DNA of 17,328 bases from Candidatus Iainarchaeum sp. (GCA_013154145.1 JAADDC010000021.1:1-17328), one strand, 5' to 3'; shown: positions 1-8,044, numbered from the stretch's first letter. Translations and numbers: made by a program. Notes: generated by a model from the letters alone, not told the origin.

Positions 1-437
1 AGACGGTTGAGTAACTTCAGGACGGACCTGTCCAGCCATGGATGCTTCTTCATGGCCTCCACGTACCTCCTCTCGGCCCTCCTGAGTACGGCCCTGGCGT
101 GGTGGACCTTCGCCGCCGCGGGGTCCGTGAACCTGAGAATGAATCGATTGATGGGGCCGGCCTCGGCCCACAGTTCATCAATGAGTTCCTCCCAGCGCCC
201 AGTGGAGACATCGGGCAGTTTCTTGCCACCAGTGCCTATGTAAGAGGAGACGTCCATCAGCGTTTTAGCTACAGGCTCTAACAACTCGGCAGTTTCCGGG
301 TAGAGGGCCACCGTCTCTCCCAGAAGGGACACCGCCTCGTCGAGGTCACCCACCAGCTCCACGTACTCGCAGTCCTTGTCCACCCGGAGCCTCCCCACCC
401 AGGTCCTCCCGCTGTCCCCACTACCCGTGTAGATCAT
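1..437 (-). CDS. PduO-type cob(I)alamin adenosyltransferase, C-terminus cut by window start
   Basis: An open frame of 145 codons runs from an ATG at 437 off the start of the window. The N-terminus IYTGSGDSGRTWVG matches the PduO-type ATP-binding loop (TxxGDxGxT). Next comes GDLDEAVSLLG, the family's D-E-L-N-like helix. Near residues 115-128 lies RAVLRRAERRYVEA, the family signature R-x3-RRAER. The last visible residues, VLKLLNR, match the start of the family's C-terminal helix (…LNRLSDxLF). The family transfers the adenosyl group of ATP to cob(I)alamin to make coenzyme B12 in the cytoplasm and is usually about 170-190 aa, so about 30-40 residues lie outside. The start overlaps the tyrS stop in an ATGA, indicating translational coupling downstream of tyrS. 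A methyl-independent role in B12 salvage is inference only. Confidence 0.85.
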   Translation of the reverse strand, partial: MIYTGSGDSGRTWVGRLRVDKDCEYVELVGDLDEAVSLLGETVALYPETAELLEPVAKTLMDVSSYIGTGGKKLPDVSTGRWEELIDELWAEAGPINRFILRFTDPAAAKVHHARAVLRRAERRYVEAMKKHPWLDRSVLKLLNR

Positions 438-1492
438 CGTGTCACCTCCTTGAGGGGTTCCAGGACCTCCGGGTGTGCCTCCACGTACTTTCTCACGGGC
501 TCTAGCTTCTCTATGAGCCAGTCGGCCACGGCGTTCTTGAGGTCCAGGGGGTGAAGCCTCCCCTCCCTGAAGTCCTTGGCCAGCTCTTCAAAGGACGTGT
601 AAATGACATCCCCGCCGTACTTCTCGGGCCGCCTCACCTCGAACTCCATGCCCTCCCTCCTCAAAATGATGTTCCTGACGATGTCGATGACGGGGTTGTT
701 CTCTATCTCGCCGGCAGGACAGTAGGCGTTCCGCAACTTCCTCCTTATGTCCTCGGGGGAGTCGGTCACGTATATTGCCGTCTCGGGCTTGCTCTTGCTC
801 ATCTTGAACTCCAGCTGATCCTCTTCCCTGGAGTAGTCCATGCGCTTCCCTGCTTGCAATCCCATTAGCAGGTGGTGGTGTATGAGCACGGGCTTCTTCC
901 AGCCCATCTTCTCCGCCACTTCCCTGTACATGACGTTTACCCTTCTCTGGTCCATGCCCAGCTGGGCGATGTCCACATCCAGGTACTTGATGTCCGTGGA
1001 CTGCATGAGGGGGTAGAGGAGGAAGGCCGCGTGCTGCATCTCGGCCTCCTTTCTCCCCATTATGGGCGCCGCCCGCTTGATGCGAGAAATTGTTAGCTCC
1101 TTGGATATCCTCATGAGGGTTTCCCAGTAGGAGGGGTCCTCCACCATCTCCGAGGCCCAGACGATCTTCGGCTTCCAGCCCAGGAGCTCCCATACCTTGG
1201 CAAAGAAGCGGCCAGCCTCCCTTATCTTTTCTATGTCGCCGCCCAACTTGTTGTTCAGGAACGCGTGCCAGTCTGCTAACAGAACCACGAACTCTATGCC
1301 GGCCCTTTCAAGGTCCTTTCCATACTCGGCCCTCATGAGCCCCGTGGCTATGTGGGGGATCCCAGAGGGCTCGAAGCCGTCGTAGGCCCTGGGGTGTTTC
1401 TTTTCCTCCAAAAGCCTTCGTAGTTCTTCGGGGGTGATGATTTCCTCCGCCGGCGGAGAAGTGATGAGCTTCATTCGCTCCTCCACGTCCAT
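434..1492 (-). CDS. tyrS: Tyrosyl-tRNA synthetase, archaeal type
   Basis: A 352-aa class I synthetase that charges tRNA-Tyr. The HIGH-type motif is PSGIPHIATG (residues 42-51), with Ala in place of the second Gly as in eukaryotic TyrRS (PHVAY). The KMSKS loop is intact at 230-234. The segments AYCPAGEIENNP, RPEKYGGDV and HPLDLKNAVADWL are hallmarks of archaeal TyrRS, as I recall from Methanocaldococcus and Pyrococcus enzymes. The N-terminus MDVEER and the C-terminus …EPLKEVTR resemble the longer Pyrococcus form, which supports the ATG at 1492. A second ATG at 1474 has a GGAGG five bases before it and could be the actual start. The gene sits 33 nt downstream of rfcS and overlaps the adenosyltransferase gene by 4 nt, so all three are probably one operon. 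Its cognate tRNA-Tyr gene is also in this window (16094-16194). Confidence 0.96.
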   Translation of the reverse strand: MDVEERMKLITSPPAEEIITPEELRRLLEEKKHPRAYDGFEPSGIPHIATGLMRAEYGKDLERAGIEFVVLLADWHAFLNNKLGGDIEKIREAGRFFAKVWELLGWKPKIVWASEMVEDPSYWETLMRISKELTISRIKRAAPIMGRKEAEMQHAAFLLYPLMQSTDIKYLDVDIAQLGMDQRRVNVMYREVAEKMGWKKPVLIHHHLLMGLQAGKRMDYSREEDQLEFKMSKSKPETAIYVTDSPEDIRRKLRNAYCPAGEIENNPVIDIVRNIILRREGMEFEVRRPEKYGGDVIYTSFEELAKDFREGRLHPLDLKNAVADWLIEKLEPVRKYVEAHPEVLEPLKEVTR

Positions 1493-1525
1493 GGAAGAAG
1501 TAAGGGTGAAAGGGGTTAAAGGGGC

Positions 1526-2497
1526 TTAGGCCAGCTCCTTCCCCAGGGGCAGGAACTGGGCCAGCAGGGACTCCAGCTGTATCCTCTCGTTGGCCCCCTC
1601 CACCAGTCTGAACTCGTACTCGCCAATGAGGTCCACCAGCTTCACCTTCAGTTTATCGGGTATGTCGAGGGAGAAGACCTCCCTGTGCATCTGCCGTATG
1701 ATGTCCTCGCCGCTCATGCCGTAGTCAATCATGAGCTTGTTGAGCATTTCCCGGGCCTCGAAGAAGTTCCCCCTCAGGGCGCTCATCATCATCTTCTTGA
1801 GCTCCTGGGGCTTGGCCCGGGCCGCCACCTGGTATATCAGGTCCTCCGTGATGTCCTTGGTAATGGCGGCCGCCGCCTGAAGGGTGTTGATGGCCTTCCT
1901 CATATCACCCTCGGCGATGTAGACCAGCGCGTCCAGGGCCCCCTCCGTGATGTTCAGTCCCTCCTGCTGGGCTATGTACCTTAACCTTTCTTTTATCTGC
2001 TCGTCCCTCAGGGGCTTGAACCTGAACAGCGCGCACCTCGACTGGATGGGCTCGATGATCTTAGAAGAGTAGTTGCAGGAGAGGATGAACCTGGCGGTGG
2101 CGGCGTACTTCTCCATGGTTCTCCTGAGGGCGTTCTGGGCGTCCGCCGTGAGGGCATCGGCCTCGTCGAGGAAGATGATTTTGAACTTTGCCCCACCGAA
2201 GGGGAGCGTCCGGGCAAACTCCTTGATGGTCTCCCTCACGACGTTTATACCCCTCTCGTCAGAAGCGTTCAGCTCCAGGAAGTTCTGCTCGAAGGTGTCA
2301 CCGAAGATCTCCCTTGCGAGGGCGATGGCCGCCGTGGTCTTGCCCGTGCCGGGCGGACCGGCAAACAGGAGGTTTGGCATCTCCTTTTTCTCGGCGTAGG
2401 CCTTGAGGCGCTTCACCACCTCTTCCTGGCCGATGATCTCGTCCAGCGTCTTGGGACGGTACTTTTCTACCCAGGGGAGCGAAAGGTCCATGTCCAT
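1526..2497 (-). CDS. rfcS: Replication factor C small subunit (clamp loader ATPase)
   Basis: This AAA+ ATPase loads the PCNA clamp onto primed DNA together with the RFC large subunit, which is not in this window. The N-terminus reads LPWVEKYRPKTLDEIIGQ, the RFC box typical of the family. Walker A is GPPGTGKT, Walker B is IIFLDEAD, and the SRC motif that carries the arginine finger is present (PIQSRC). Length is about 323 aa, normal for archaeal RfcS. The frame is open up to a TTG at 2518, but ATG codons at 2497 and 2491 fit the family N-terminus better. A GGTGAT lies before the 2491 ATG. I chose 2497. No intein is present in the Walker A or SRC regions, where archaeal RfcS genes often carry one. 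It is first in the operon with tyrS and is divergent from the YbjQ-like gene. Confidence 0.95.
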   Translation of the reverse strand: MDMDLSLPWVEKYRPKTLDEIIGQEEVVKRLKAYAEKKEMPNLLFAGPPGTGKTTAAIALAREIFGDTFEQNFLELNASDERGINVVRETIKEFARTLPFGGAKFKIIFLDEADALTADAQNALRRTMEKYAATARFILSCNYSSKIIEPIQSRCALFRFKPLRDEQIKERLRYIAQQEGLNITEGALDALVYIAEGDMRKAINTLQAAAAITKDITEDLIYQVAARAKPQELKKMMMSALRGNFFEAREMLNKLMIDYGMSGEDIIRQMHREVFSLDIPDKLKVKLVDLIGEYEFRLVEGANERIQLESLLAQFLPLGKELA

Positions 2498-2532
2498 CAC
2501 CCTTTTATGCTCTCGCAACTACCATCCTTAAG

Positions 2533-2871
2533 ATGGAGGAAAGGATACATAAAACCATCCTCATCACACCCGTGGAGAACCCGCCCGGCGTCAAGGTCAT
2601 CTCCTCCAAGGGCCTCGTCTACGCCAGCGTCGTGGACGTGATACCTCCCCACCTGGAGCTCCTCACCCTCTTCTCCACGGCGAGGAGAAAGTCAAGCCCC
2701 ATATCCCGCTTCATCTCCACCCTCTTCCACAGAGCAATGCTTTCCCTCGAGGAGAAAGCCAAGAAGCTGGGGGCCAACGCCGTTTTGGGTTTGAAGGTGG
2801 AGATCAGCTACCTGGGCTGGGGTCGGGTGTCCCTCTTAGCTTATGGAATGGCAGCGGAGGTGGAAGCGTGA
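2533..2871 (+). CDS. YbjQ/UPF0145 (DUF74) family protein
   Basis: A 112-aa cytoplasmic protein. The beginning ILITPVENPPGVKVISSKGLVYASVV matches the family's opening strand pattern (…TTxxxPGxxI…lGxVxG). The end LEEKAKKLGANAVLGLKVEIS…LLAYGMAAEVE matches the closing pattern (A…lGAnAVVGv…aYGTAV). The middle, FSTARRKSSPISRFISTLF, replaces the usual GGRS-type loop and is divergent. The family forms small pentameric beta barrels of unknown function and was once called heavy-metal-binding without firm proof. Its stop overlaps the start of the next gene, so the two form a coupled pair. Its 5' end is only 35 nt from the rfcS start, so the two promoters must be interleaved. Confidence 0.75.
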   Translation: MEERIHKTILITPVENPPGVKVISSKGLVYASVVDVIPPHLELLTLFSTARRKSSPISRFISTLFHRAMLSLEEKAKKLGANAVLGLKVEISYLGWGRVSLLAYGMAAEVEA

Positions 2872-3317
2872 ACGTGCTTCGCATGGTGCTGGCCGTCGTC
2901 CTCTCCATTCCCATCATGTTCTTCCTCTTCCCGGTACTCTCTTTCATCTGGTCCGTCCTCTTCCCCCTGAGCGTTCAGGTAAACCAGTACGCGGCGGCCT
3001 TCGCGTCGCCCGTTCACGTAGCTCTTCCCATCGGCTCCGCCATATTCTTCTTCCTGATTTTCCACTACGCCGAGCGGGAAAAGCTCTTTGACCCTAAGAA
3101 CCCCATGTACCTGTTACTCTTCATCTTCATCGTCTTTCTGGCCTACTACGTGGGCCTCTCGGGCTTCTACTTCTTCCGCTTCACGGACCTGACACTTCAT
3201 GGTGTTACCTTCACCTACTTCCTCTACGTTCCTTACTGGACGGTCTTGGCGGGCCTCATCGCCGCCTGGATCGCCTACGTGGTTCCTCTACCCAAGAAAC
3301 TCCTTAAGTTTTCCTAA
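2868..3317 (+). CDS. Hypothetical integral membrane protein, four predicted helices
   Basis: A 149-aa protein starting at GTG, where GTGA overlaps the stop of the YbjQ-like gene, so it is translationally coupled to it. Four hydrophobic spans are visible at about residues 5-30, 48-66, 80-103 and 118-141. They are joined by short loops, with EREKLFDPKNP between helices 2 and 3 and a basic tail PKKLLKFS that probably faces the cytoplasm. Phe and Tyr are very abundant. I see no catalytic motif, no Cys and no conserved charged residue inside the helices, and I do not recognise a family. The coupling suggests that it works with, or anchors, the YbjQ-like protein, which is inference only. Confidence 0.7.
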   Translation: MNVLRMVLAVVLSIPIMFFLFPVLSFIWSVLFPLSVQVNQYAAAFASPVHVALPIGSAIFFFLIFHYAEREKLFDPKNPMYLLLFIFIVFLAYYVGLSGFYFFRFTDLTLHGVTFTYFLYVPYWTVLAGLIAAWIAYVVPLPKKLLKFS

Positions 3318-3401
3318 CACCCACTTTTCTTGGGTATTCTGCCAGCGCGTGTGCTTACCACTTTCCCACGACTACCTTCTTTAAGTTGTCTAGCACTAAA
3401 G
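3318..3401. terminator. Convergent intergenic region, weak terminator hairpin
   Basis: These 84 bases separate two convergent genes. A 5-bp hairpin (ACCCA…TGGGT, about 3322-3336) with a T-rich loop follows the membrane-protein stop, and a few short T runs occur on both strands. Archaeal termination mostly depends on T runs, so this may be where both transcripts end. I see no other gene or RNA here. Confidence 0.3.
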
Positions 3402-3761
3402 TCACAGGTCCGTCTCCTTCTTGTATACCTCTAAGAGCTTCCTATCAAGAGTTTTTAGTTCGATCCCGAGCTTCTTGGAATAGTAAACGTACGCCGCATC
3501 GTACGCGGTGACCCCATTCCTAATAGCAATCTCCAAGATCCCTTCCATGTCTTCCGGCTGGATTGTCACCGTTCTCAGATCTTGGTCAAGGAGGTCTCTC
3601 AACAATCTAACAGCTTCTTCTTTGGTTAGGAGTTTTAGTAATTTCACGTGCTTCCAGAGCACGTTCAGAAACTCGTACAGTGTTAGATCTAAGATATAAC
3701 CGCTGAGCACATTACCCTTCTTTAGCTCTTCGAAAATGTAGGACGTGTCGTAGAGCTTCAC
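3402..3761 (-). CDS. vapC: PIN-domain ribonuclease toxin (VapC-like)
   Basis: A 119-aa PIN domain, usual for VapC toxins. The acidic residues expected in the metal site are visible: D5 in KLYDTSYIFEEL, E30 in LDLTLYEFLN, D95 region in GVTAYDAAYVYYSKKLG and D in LKTLDRKLL. Family members cut RNA, often tRNA anticodon loops or rRNA, when released from the antitoxin. It starts with GTG, and GTGA overlaps the antitoxin stop, the classic coupled antitoxin-first order. Base composition is more AT-rich than the neighbouring genes, consistent with lateral acquisition. The RNA target cannot be told from sequence. Confidence 0.85.
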   Translation of the reverse strand: MKLYDTSYIFEELKKGNVLSGYILDLTLYEFLNVLWKHVKLLKLLTKEEAVRLLRDLLDQDLRTVTIQPEDMEGILEIAIRNGVTAYDAAYVYYSKKLGIELKTLDRKLLEVYKKETDL

Positions 3762-3982
3762 CGCTCCCTGTCCTCCCTTACCATTCTTACAACTTCTTCC
3801 ACGTTGATTTTCCTCAAGATTTCGGCGGCGTCCCTTGCTGCCGCCTTTGCCCTCTCCAACCTAATCTTTCTAAGTTCCTCCTCCAGGGCTCTCTCCAAGA
3901 TTTTTGAAATTTTTATGCCACGTCTCTTGGCTTCTCTCAAAAGGTCTTCCTTCACCCTTACGCTCGTCACCACGTAACCCAT
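3758..3982 (-). CDS. vapB: Ribbon-helix-helix type antitoxin (VapB/CcdA-like)
   Basis: A 74-aa protein. The N-terminal strand VVTSVRVKEDLLREAKRRGIKISKILERALEEELRKI has the ribbon-helix-helix layout: a short basic strand, a helix, G-I-K-I-S, then a helix. This part would dimerise, bind DNA and repress its own operon. The tail (residues 40-74, rich in Arg, Glu and Ala) would wrap the toxin. It is directly upstream of, and overlaps by GTGA, the PIN toxin. An ATG at 3982 follows a TATA-like CTTTAAGAG about 26 nt upstream, which fits a leaderless transcript. A GTATATAC palindrome between the two is a candidate operator. VapB and CcdA folds cannot be told apart here. Confidence 0.78.
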   Translation of the reverse strand: MGYVVTSVRVKEDLLREAKRRGIKISKILERALEEELRKIRLERAKAAARDAAEILRKINVEEVVRMVREDRER

Positions 3983-4013
3983 ATGTATGTATATACTACA
4001 AAACTCTTAAAGC
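3983..4013 (-). promoter_or_regulatory. Promoter and likely operator of the vapBC-like pair
   Basis: On the minus strand CTTTAAGAG (plus 4004-4012) lies about 26 nt before the vapB ATG and overlaps the stop of the DHH gene. It is positioned as a TATA box for a leaderless mRNA. The perfect 8-bp palindrome GTATATAC at 3989-3996 sits where transcription would start, so an antitoxin bound there could block it. Position and pattern only; no direct evidence. Confidence 0.4.
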
Positions 4014-5044
4014 AGAGAAGCCAGCTTCTTCAGCACCCACTCCCTAAATTCCGGTTCTTTCTCTTTGGGTATCCTTAGCCCTGCAGCAGGCGGATGCCCT
4101 CCCCCGCTTCCGCCAAAGAGCTTTCCTGCCTCCCGGGCAATCTCCCCCAGGTGAACGCCCTTCTCCCCCGCCGCGTTCATCCTCATGGAGTAGGAAACGG
4201 TCCCGTCGTCGTGCTGTCCTATGATGAAGGCCACCTCCGGGTGATCAAAGGTAAAGAGGGAAGCAAGAATGGATCTTAGCTTCTTCACGGGTGACTCCAC
4301 CACGAGGTAGACGACCCTGCTTCCCCTTTTGAGCTGCTCCTCAATGTGTCCCTTCCAGCGGTTTATCTCCTCCTCTATGATCTTTCTCATCCTTTCTATG
4401 CGTTCATCCCTCAGTAACTCCTCGGGCTCCTTCGCCGCCTTGACCTTCTCCCTGATCTCGTCCAGGGAGAGCTCCGGGAAATGCTCCGGAAGCGAGAGAA
4501 CCTTCCCCACCTCCTCCACCGGATACCTCTTCCTCATCTCCTCCATCCACTCCTTGGTGTGATCTCCCTCTGCGCGATCAGCCCAGTGGGCCGCCGCCAC
4601 CTTCCAATCATCCTCCTCATTCATCCTCTCCACGAGCCATGCAAGCAGAGCCGTGTTGTACTTGTAAGGTTCCACCGGAAGCCCTTCCCTCACGAACCAC
4701 GGATTAAGGATGATCGTGTTCTTTGTCACTCCAACCGGTTCGTGGTGATCAACGTAATATATCCTCGCGCCGCTCTCCTTGGCCTTCTGGAGGATGTTCT
4801 CGTCGATCCTGATGTCTGCCAATACGTAGGCTTCGCCGGGAGAGAATTCCACCTCGTGCCTCTCCCTTGCAAACGCCTCCACCTTTACCCCGTTTTCCTC
4901 CAAGAACTTCTTCAGTAACGCCCCAGAGACGATCCCGTCCGGATCCGTGTCGTGAAAGATGATCACCTTCTTCTCCTTGAGCAGCTCCTTCCTGAACCTC
5001 TCTGCGGCCCTGTCCAGCTCCTCCGGGAAAAATACGGCGGGCAT
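4007..5044 (-). CDS. DHH-family phosphoesterase (RecJ/NrnA-like superfamily)
   Basis: A 345-aa protein with the full DHH motif set: HDTDPDGIVSG (residues 31-41; D32, D34, D36), the second motif Asp in VLADIRID (D77), VDHHEP (D99-H100-H101), and WADRAEGD (D156, D161). The C-terminal DHHA1 signature GGSGGGHPPAAG is at about 311-322. Such proteins hydrolyse phosphodiester bonds with Mn2+, for example in single-stranded DNA, nanoRNA or cyclic dinucleotides. The archaeal group also includes Cdc45/GAN-related RecJ homologues, and I cannot assign the substrate. A Lys/Glu-rich segment at about 200-235 joins the two domains. The ATG at 5044 is about 25 nt from a TATA-like CTTAAAAAGG, so it may be leaderless. 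It is divergent from ileS. Confidence 0.88.
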   Translation of the reverse strand: MPAVFFPEELDRAAERFRKELLKEKKVIIFHDTDPDGIVSGALLKKFLEENGVKVEAFARERHEVEFSPGEAYVLADIRIDENILQKAKESGARIYYVDHHEPVGVTKNTIILNPWFVREGLPVEPYKYNTALLAWLVERMNEEDDWKVAAAHWADRAEGDHTKEWMEEMRKRYPVEEVGKVLSLPEHFPELSLDEIREKVKAAKEPEELLRDERIERMRKIIEEEINRWKGHIEEQLKRGSRVVYLVVESPVKKLRSILASLFTFDHPEVAFIIGQHDDGTVSYSMRMNAAGEKGVHLGEIAREAGKLFGGSGGGHPPAAGLRIPKEKEPEFREWVLKKLASLL

Positions 5045-5167
5045 ACATTAACATTTCCCCCAACCTTTTTAAGAAGAAGGAGGTAAAATGTTCCCGATGA
5101 GGAGGGATGGCCAAATACGCTGATTCCTTCTTCTCCCTCCTTAGAAACTACTCTGGGGGTGTTTTGA
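5045..5167. promoter_or_regulatory. Divergent promoter region between the DHH gene and ileS, with two tiny leader frames
   Basis: CTTTTTAAG (5065-5073) is centred 25 nt from the DHH start and serves as its probable TATA box. On the plus side a very good Shine-Dalgarno GGAGGT (5079-5084) precedes an ATG at 5088 that opens a 12-codon frame (to 5123). A second, GAGGAGGG, precedes an ATG at 5107 that opens a 22-residue frame ending at 5175, eight bases inside ileS. The ileS start itself has GGGGGTG six bases upstream. Whether the small frames are translated depends on the ileS transcription start, which I cannot see. Confidence 0.4.
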
Positions 5168-8044
5168 ATGCTTAGCGAAAAGGAAGAGAGGAGTATCCAG
5201 CAGTTTTGGGAGGAAAAGGACATCTACCGTAAGGCCAAGGAAAAGAGGAAGGGGGCCGAGCCCTTCTTCTTCATGGACGGCCCGCCCTACGCCACGGGTG
5301 CCATACACCTTGGCACCGCCTGGAACAAGATACTCAAGGACGCTTACATACGCTTCTTCCGGATGAGGGGTTTTGACGTCTACGATCGCCCCGGCTACGA
5401 CGTCCACGGCGTCCCCATCGAAAACAAGGTGGAGAAGAAGCTGGGGATTTCGGGTAAAAAGGAGATAGAGGAGAAGATCGGCATCGAGAAGTTTGTTGAA
5501 CTCTGCAGAGAGTTTGCCACCGAGCACATCGATCTAATGAACAAGCAGTTCAAGAACCTGGGCGTCTGGATGGACTGGGACAACTACTACGTCACCATGG
5601 ACAGGGAGTACATCAACGCCGCCTGGTGGACCTTCAAGAAGGCCGAGGAGAAGGGCCTCCTCTACAAGGGCAAGTACCCGGTTCACGTCTGTCCACACTG
5701 TGGCACCGTCGTCTCCTTCGCAGAGGTGGAGTACAAGGAACTGGAGGATCCCTCCATCTACGTGGCCTTCCCCGCCGAGAACGGCGACTTCCTCCTGGTC
5801 TGGACCACCACCCCCTGGACGCTCCCCGCCAACGTGGCCATAATGGTACACCCCAAGGAGACCTACGTGAGGGTGAAGGTGGACAATCGGGTCTACGTGC
5901 TGGCCAAGGCTAGGTTGGAAGAGGTGGCCAAGGAGGTTGGCTGGAAAGATTACGAGGTCCTTGAAGAGTTTCCCGGCGAGAGACTGGTGGGCCTCCGCTA
6001 CGAGAGCCCCCTCAAGGAGGAGGTCCCCATCCAGAGGGAGATTGAGCACCGGGTGATTCCCTCCGAGCGCTTCGTGAGCATGGAGGAGGGAACCGGCCTT
6101 GTACATACAGCCCCTGGCCACGGCCGGGAAGACTACCTCGTGGGCAGGGAGTTCGGGCTCCCCGTGATCTCCCCCGTTCGGATCGACGGAGTGTACACGG
6201 AGGAGGCAGGCAAGTACGCCGGCCTCTTCGTGAGGGACGCCAACGAGCTCATCATCGAGGATTTGAAGAAGAAGGGCTACCTCGTCCACGCCGGTAAGAT
6301 AAGACACCAGTATCCCATCTGCTGGCGCTGCAAGAACCCCCTGCTGTTCATCTCCGTGGACGAGTGGTTCTACGCGGTGGAGCAGATCAAGGACAAGATG
6401 TACGAGGAGAACGAGAAGGTCTACTGGTATCCCCCGTGGGCCAAGGACCGCTTCGCCGACTGGATCAGGAACCTCCGTGACTGGCCCGTCTCCCGCCAGC
6501 GCTACTGGGGCACCCCCGTTCCCATCTGGGTCTGTGAAAACTGCGGGCACCAGGAGGTCATCGGCTCCATCGAGGAATTGGAGGAAAAGAGCGGCGTGAA
6601 GGTGGAGGACCCGCACCGCCCCTGGATAGACAGGGTCACGTACAGGTGTCCCAAGTGTGGCGGAACCATGAGGAGGGTGCCCGACGTCCTGGACGTCTGG
6701 TTCGACAGTGGTATAACCACCTGGGCCGTCCTCGGATACCCCAAGAACAAGGAGCTCTTCGAGCGGTACTGGCCAGCGGACCTGGAGATCGAGGGCGTGG
6801 ACCAGATCCGCGGCTGGTGGAACTCCCAGATGATCACCAGCGTCATCGTTTTCGACCGCGCACCCTACAAGCGGGTCACAATGCACGGCTTTGTCCTGGA
6901 CGTCCACGGCATAAAGATGAGCAAGAGCCTGGGGAACGTGGTCACCCCCGAGGAGGTCATAGAGAAGTACTCCCGGGACACCCTCAGGTACTACCTGCTC
7001 TTGCAACCCCTGGGCGAGGACATAAACTTTGACTGGAACAAGGTAAAGGAGGCCTACAGGGAGCTGAACGTGCTCTGGAACCTTCACCTGCTCCTGAAGC
7101 GCTTCATCGATCAAGAGAGACCTAATCTAGAGGCAGGGATAACCTCATATCAGGCTCCAGAGGACCGCTGGATACTATCCCGCCTGCACTCCACCCTGAG
7201 GGAGTCCATCGAACTCTTCGAGAAGCTCCAGCACTTCAAGGCCCTCAGGAAGCTCATGGACTTCGTGGTCAATGACGTCAGCAAGACCTACGTGAAGATG
7301 GTGAGGGAGCGGATGAAGCTGCCCAGGGGTGACCCCAGCAGGAACGCCGTTTACCAGACACTCTACGCCGTCTTCAAGGAGCTCCTGCCAGCCCTGTCGC
7401 CCTTCGTCCCCCACCTCACAGAGGCCATGTACCAGAACCTCATGAAGAGATACCTCAGGGAAGAGAGCGTGCACCTCCTCGACTACCCGAAGCCCAAGGA
7501 GCACCTCATTGACGAGGAGTTGGAAAAGGCCATGGAGAGGGTTCTGGAGGTGGCAGAGGCAGTGCTTGCCCTCCGGCACGACGTGGGCATCCGTCTCCGC
7601 TGGCCCATCAGGGAAGTAGTGGTGTCCGGCGACCCTAAGCCTTTCGAGCTGTTCAAGGACGCCTTCCTGAGGTACGTGAATGCCAAGGGACTCCGCTTCG
7701 GAGAAATCCCCGAGAACTACGCCACGAAGGAGGTCGGAGACTACAGGGTGGGCATCCCGAAGGAGCTGGACGAGGAACTCCTCAAGGAGGCCCTTGCAAG
7801 GGAGGTGCTCAGGAGGATACAGCAGATGAGGAAGGAGATGGGCCTGCTCGAAAAGGACAGGGTGGTGGCAGAGATCTGGGCCGACGAGGAACTCCACAAG
7901 GCCGTGGAAGCCAACAGAGATCTGATAACGTCGAGGGCCGGAATCGAGGAGCTGATAATCAGCCAAGAGCCCACGCTGGACGGCTACTCCAAGGAGTTTA
8001 CCGTTGACGGCCACTACCTGAGGGTGACCCTGCGTAAGATCTAA
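5168..8044 (+). CDS. ileS: Isoleucyl-tRNA synthetase
   Basis: A 958-aa class I synthetase that charges tRNA-Ile. The HIGH motif is GAIHLG (44-49) within DGPPYATGAIHLGTAWNK, and KMSKS is at 583-587. The CP1 editing domain is recognisable from LVWTTTPWTLPANVAI and GTGLVHTAPGHGREDY. Zinc-type cysteine pairs are seen at C175/C178, C385/C388, C456/C459 and C494/C497. The catalytic-core segment RDWPVSRQRYWGTPVPIW is intact. The C-terminal part ends with a short RNA-binding region; many archaeal IleRS exceed 1000 aa, so this one is somewhat short but has no visible break. The ATG at 5168 is preceded by GGGGGTG with six-base spacing. Its 3' end overlaps the convergent ATPase gene by 47 nt. Confidence 0.97.
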   Translation: MLSEKEERSIQQFWEEKDIYRKAKEKRKGAEPFFFMDGPPYATGAIHLGTAWNKILKDAYIRFFRMRGFDVYDRPGYDVHGVPIENKVEKKLGISGKKEIEEKIGIEKFVELCREFATEHIDLMNKQFKNLGVWMDWDNYYVTMDREYINAAWWTFKKAEEKGLLYKGKYPVHVCPHCGTVVSFAEVEYKELEDPSIYVAFPAENGDFLLVWTTTPWTLPANVAIMVHPKETYVRVKVDNRVYVLAKARLEEVAKEVGWKDYEVLEEFPGERLVGLRYESPLKEEVPIQREIEHRVIPSERFVSMEEGTGLVHTAPGHGREDYLVGREFGLPVISPVRIDGVYTEEAGKYAGLFVRDANELIIEDLKKKGYLVHAGKIRHQYPICWRCKNPLLFISVDEWFYAVEQIKDKMYEENEKVYWYPPWAKDRFADWIRNLRDWPVSRQRYWGTPVPIWVCENCGHQEVIGSIEELEEKSGVKVEDPHRPWIDRVTYRCPKCGGTMRRVPDVLDVWFDSGITTWAVLGYPKNKELFERYWPADLEIEGVDQIRGWWNSQMITSVIVFDRAPYKRVTMHGFVLDVHGIKMSKSLGNVVTPEEVIEKYSRDTLRYYLLLQPLGEDINFDWNKVKEAYRELNVLWNLHLLLKRFIDQERPNLEAGITSYQAPEDRWILSRLHSTLRESIELFEKLQHFKALRKLMDFVVNDVSKTYVKMVRERMKLPRGDPSRNAVYQTLYAVFKELLPALSPFVPHLTEAMYQNLMKRYLREESVHLLDYPKPKEHLIDEELEKAMERVLEVAEAVLALRHDVGIRLRWPIREVVVSGDPKPFELFKDAFLRYVNAKGLRFGEIPENYATKEVGDYRVGIPKELDEELLKEALAREVLRRIQQMRKEMGLLEKDRVVAEIWADEELHKAVEANRDLITSRAGIEELIISQEPTLDGYSKEFTVDGHYLRVTLRKI

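Noticed and set aside
2073..2399. Plus-strand open frame opposite rfcS
   Set aside because: It lies fully inside the strongly conserved AAA+ coding region and has no family features.
3318..3401. C/D-box sRNA in the convergent spacer
   Set aside because: No RUGAUGA and CUGA boxes at suitable spacing on either strand.
5045..5167. T-box or other riboswitch in the ileS leader
   Set aside because: T-boxes are bacterial, and I see no specifier loop, T-box bulge sequence or stable long stem here.
5534..7114. Long open frame on the minus strand opposite ileS (526 codons)
   Set aside because: It mirrors the codon bias of ileS, its product is a monotonous Leu/Val/Gly/His mix with no domain, and ileS on the plus strand is certain.
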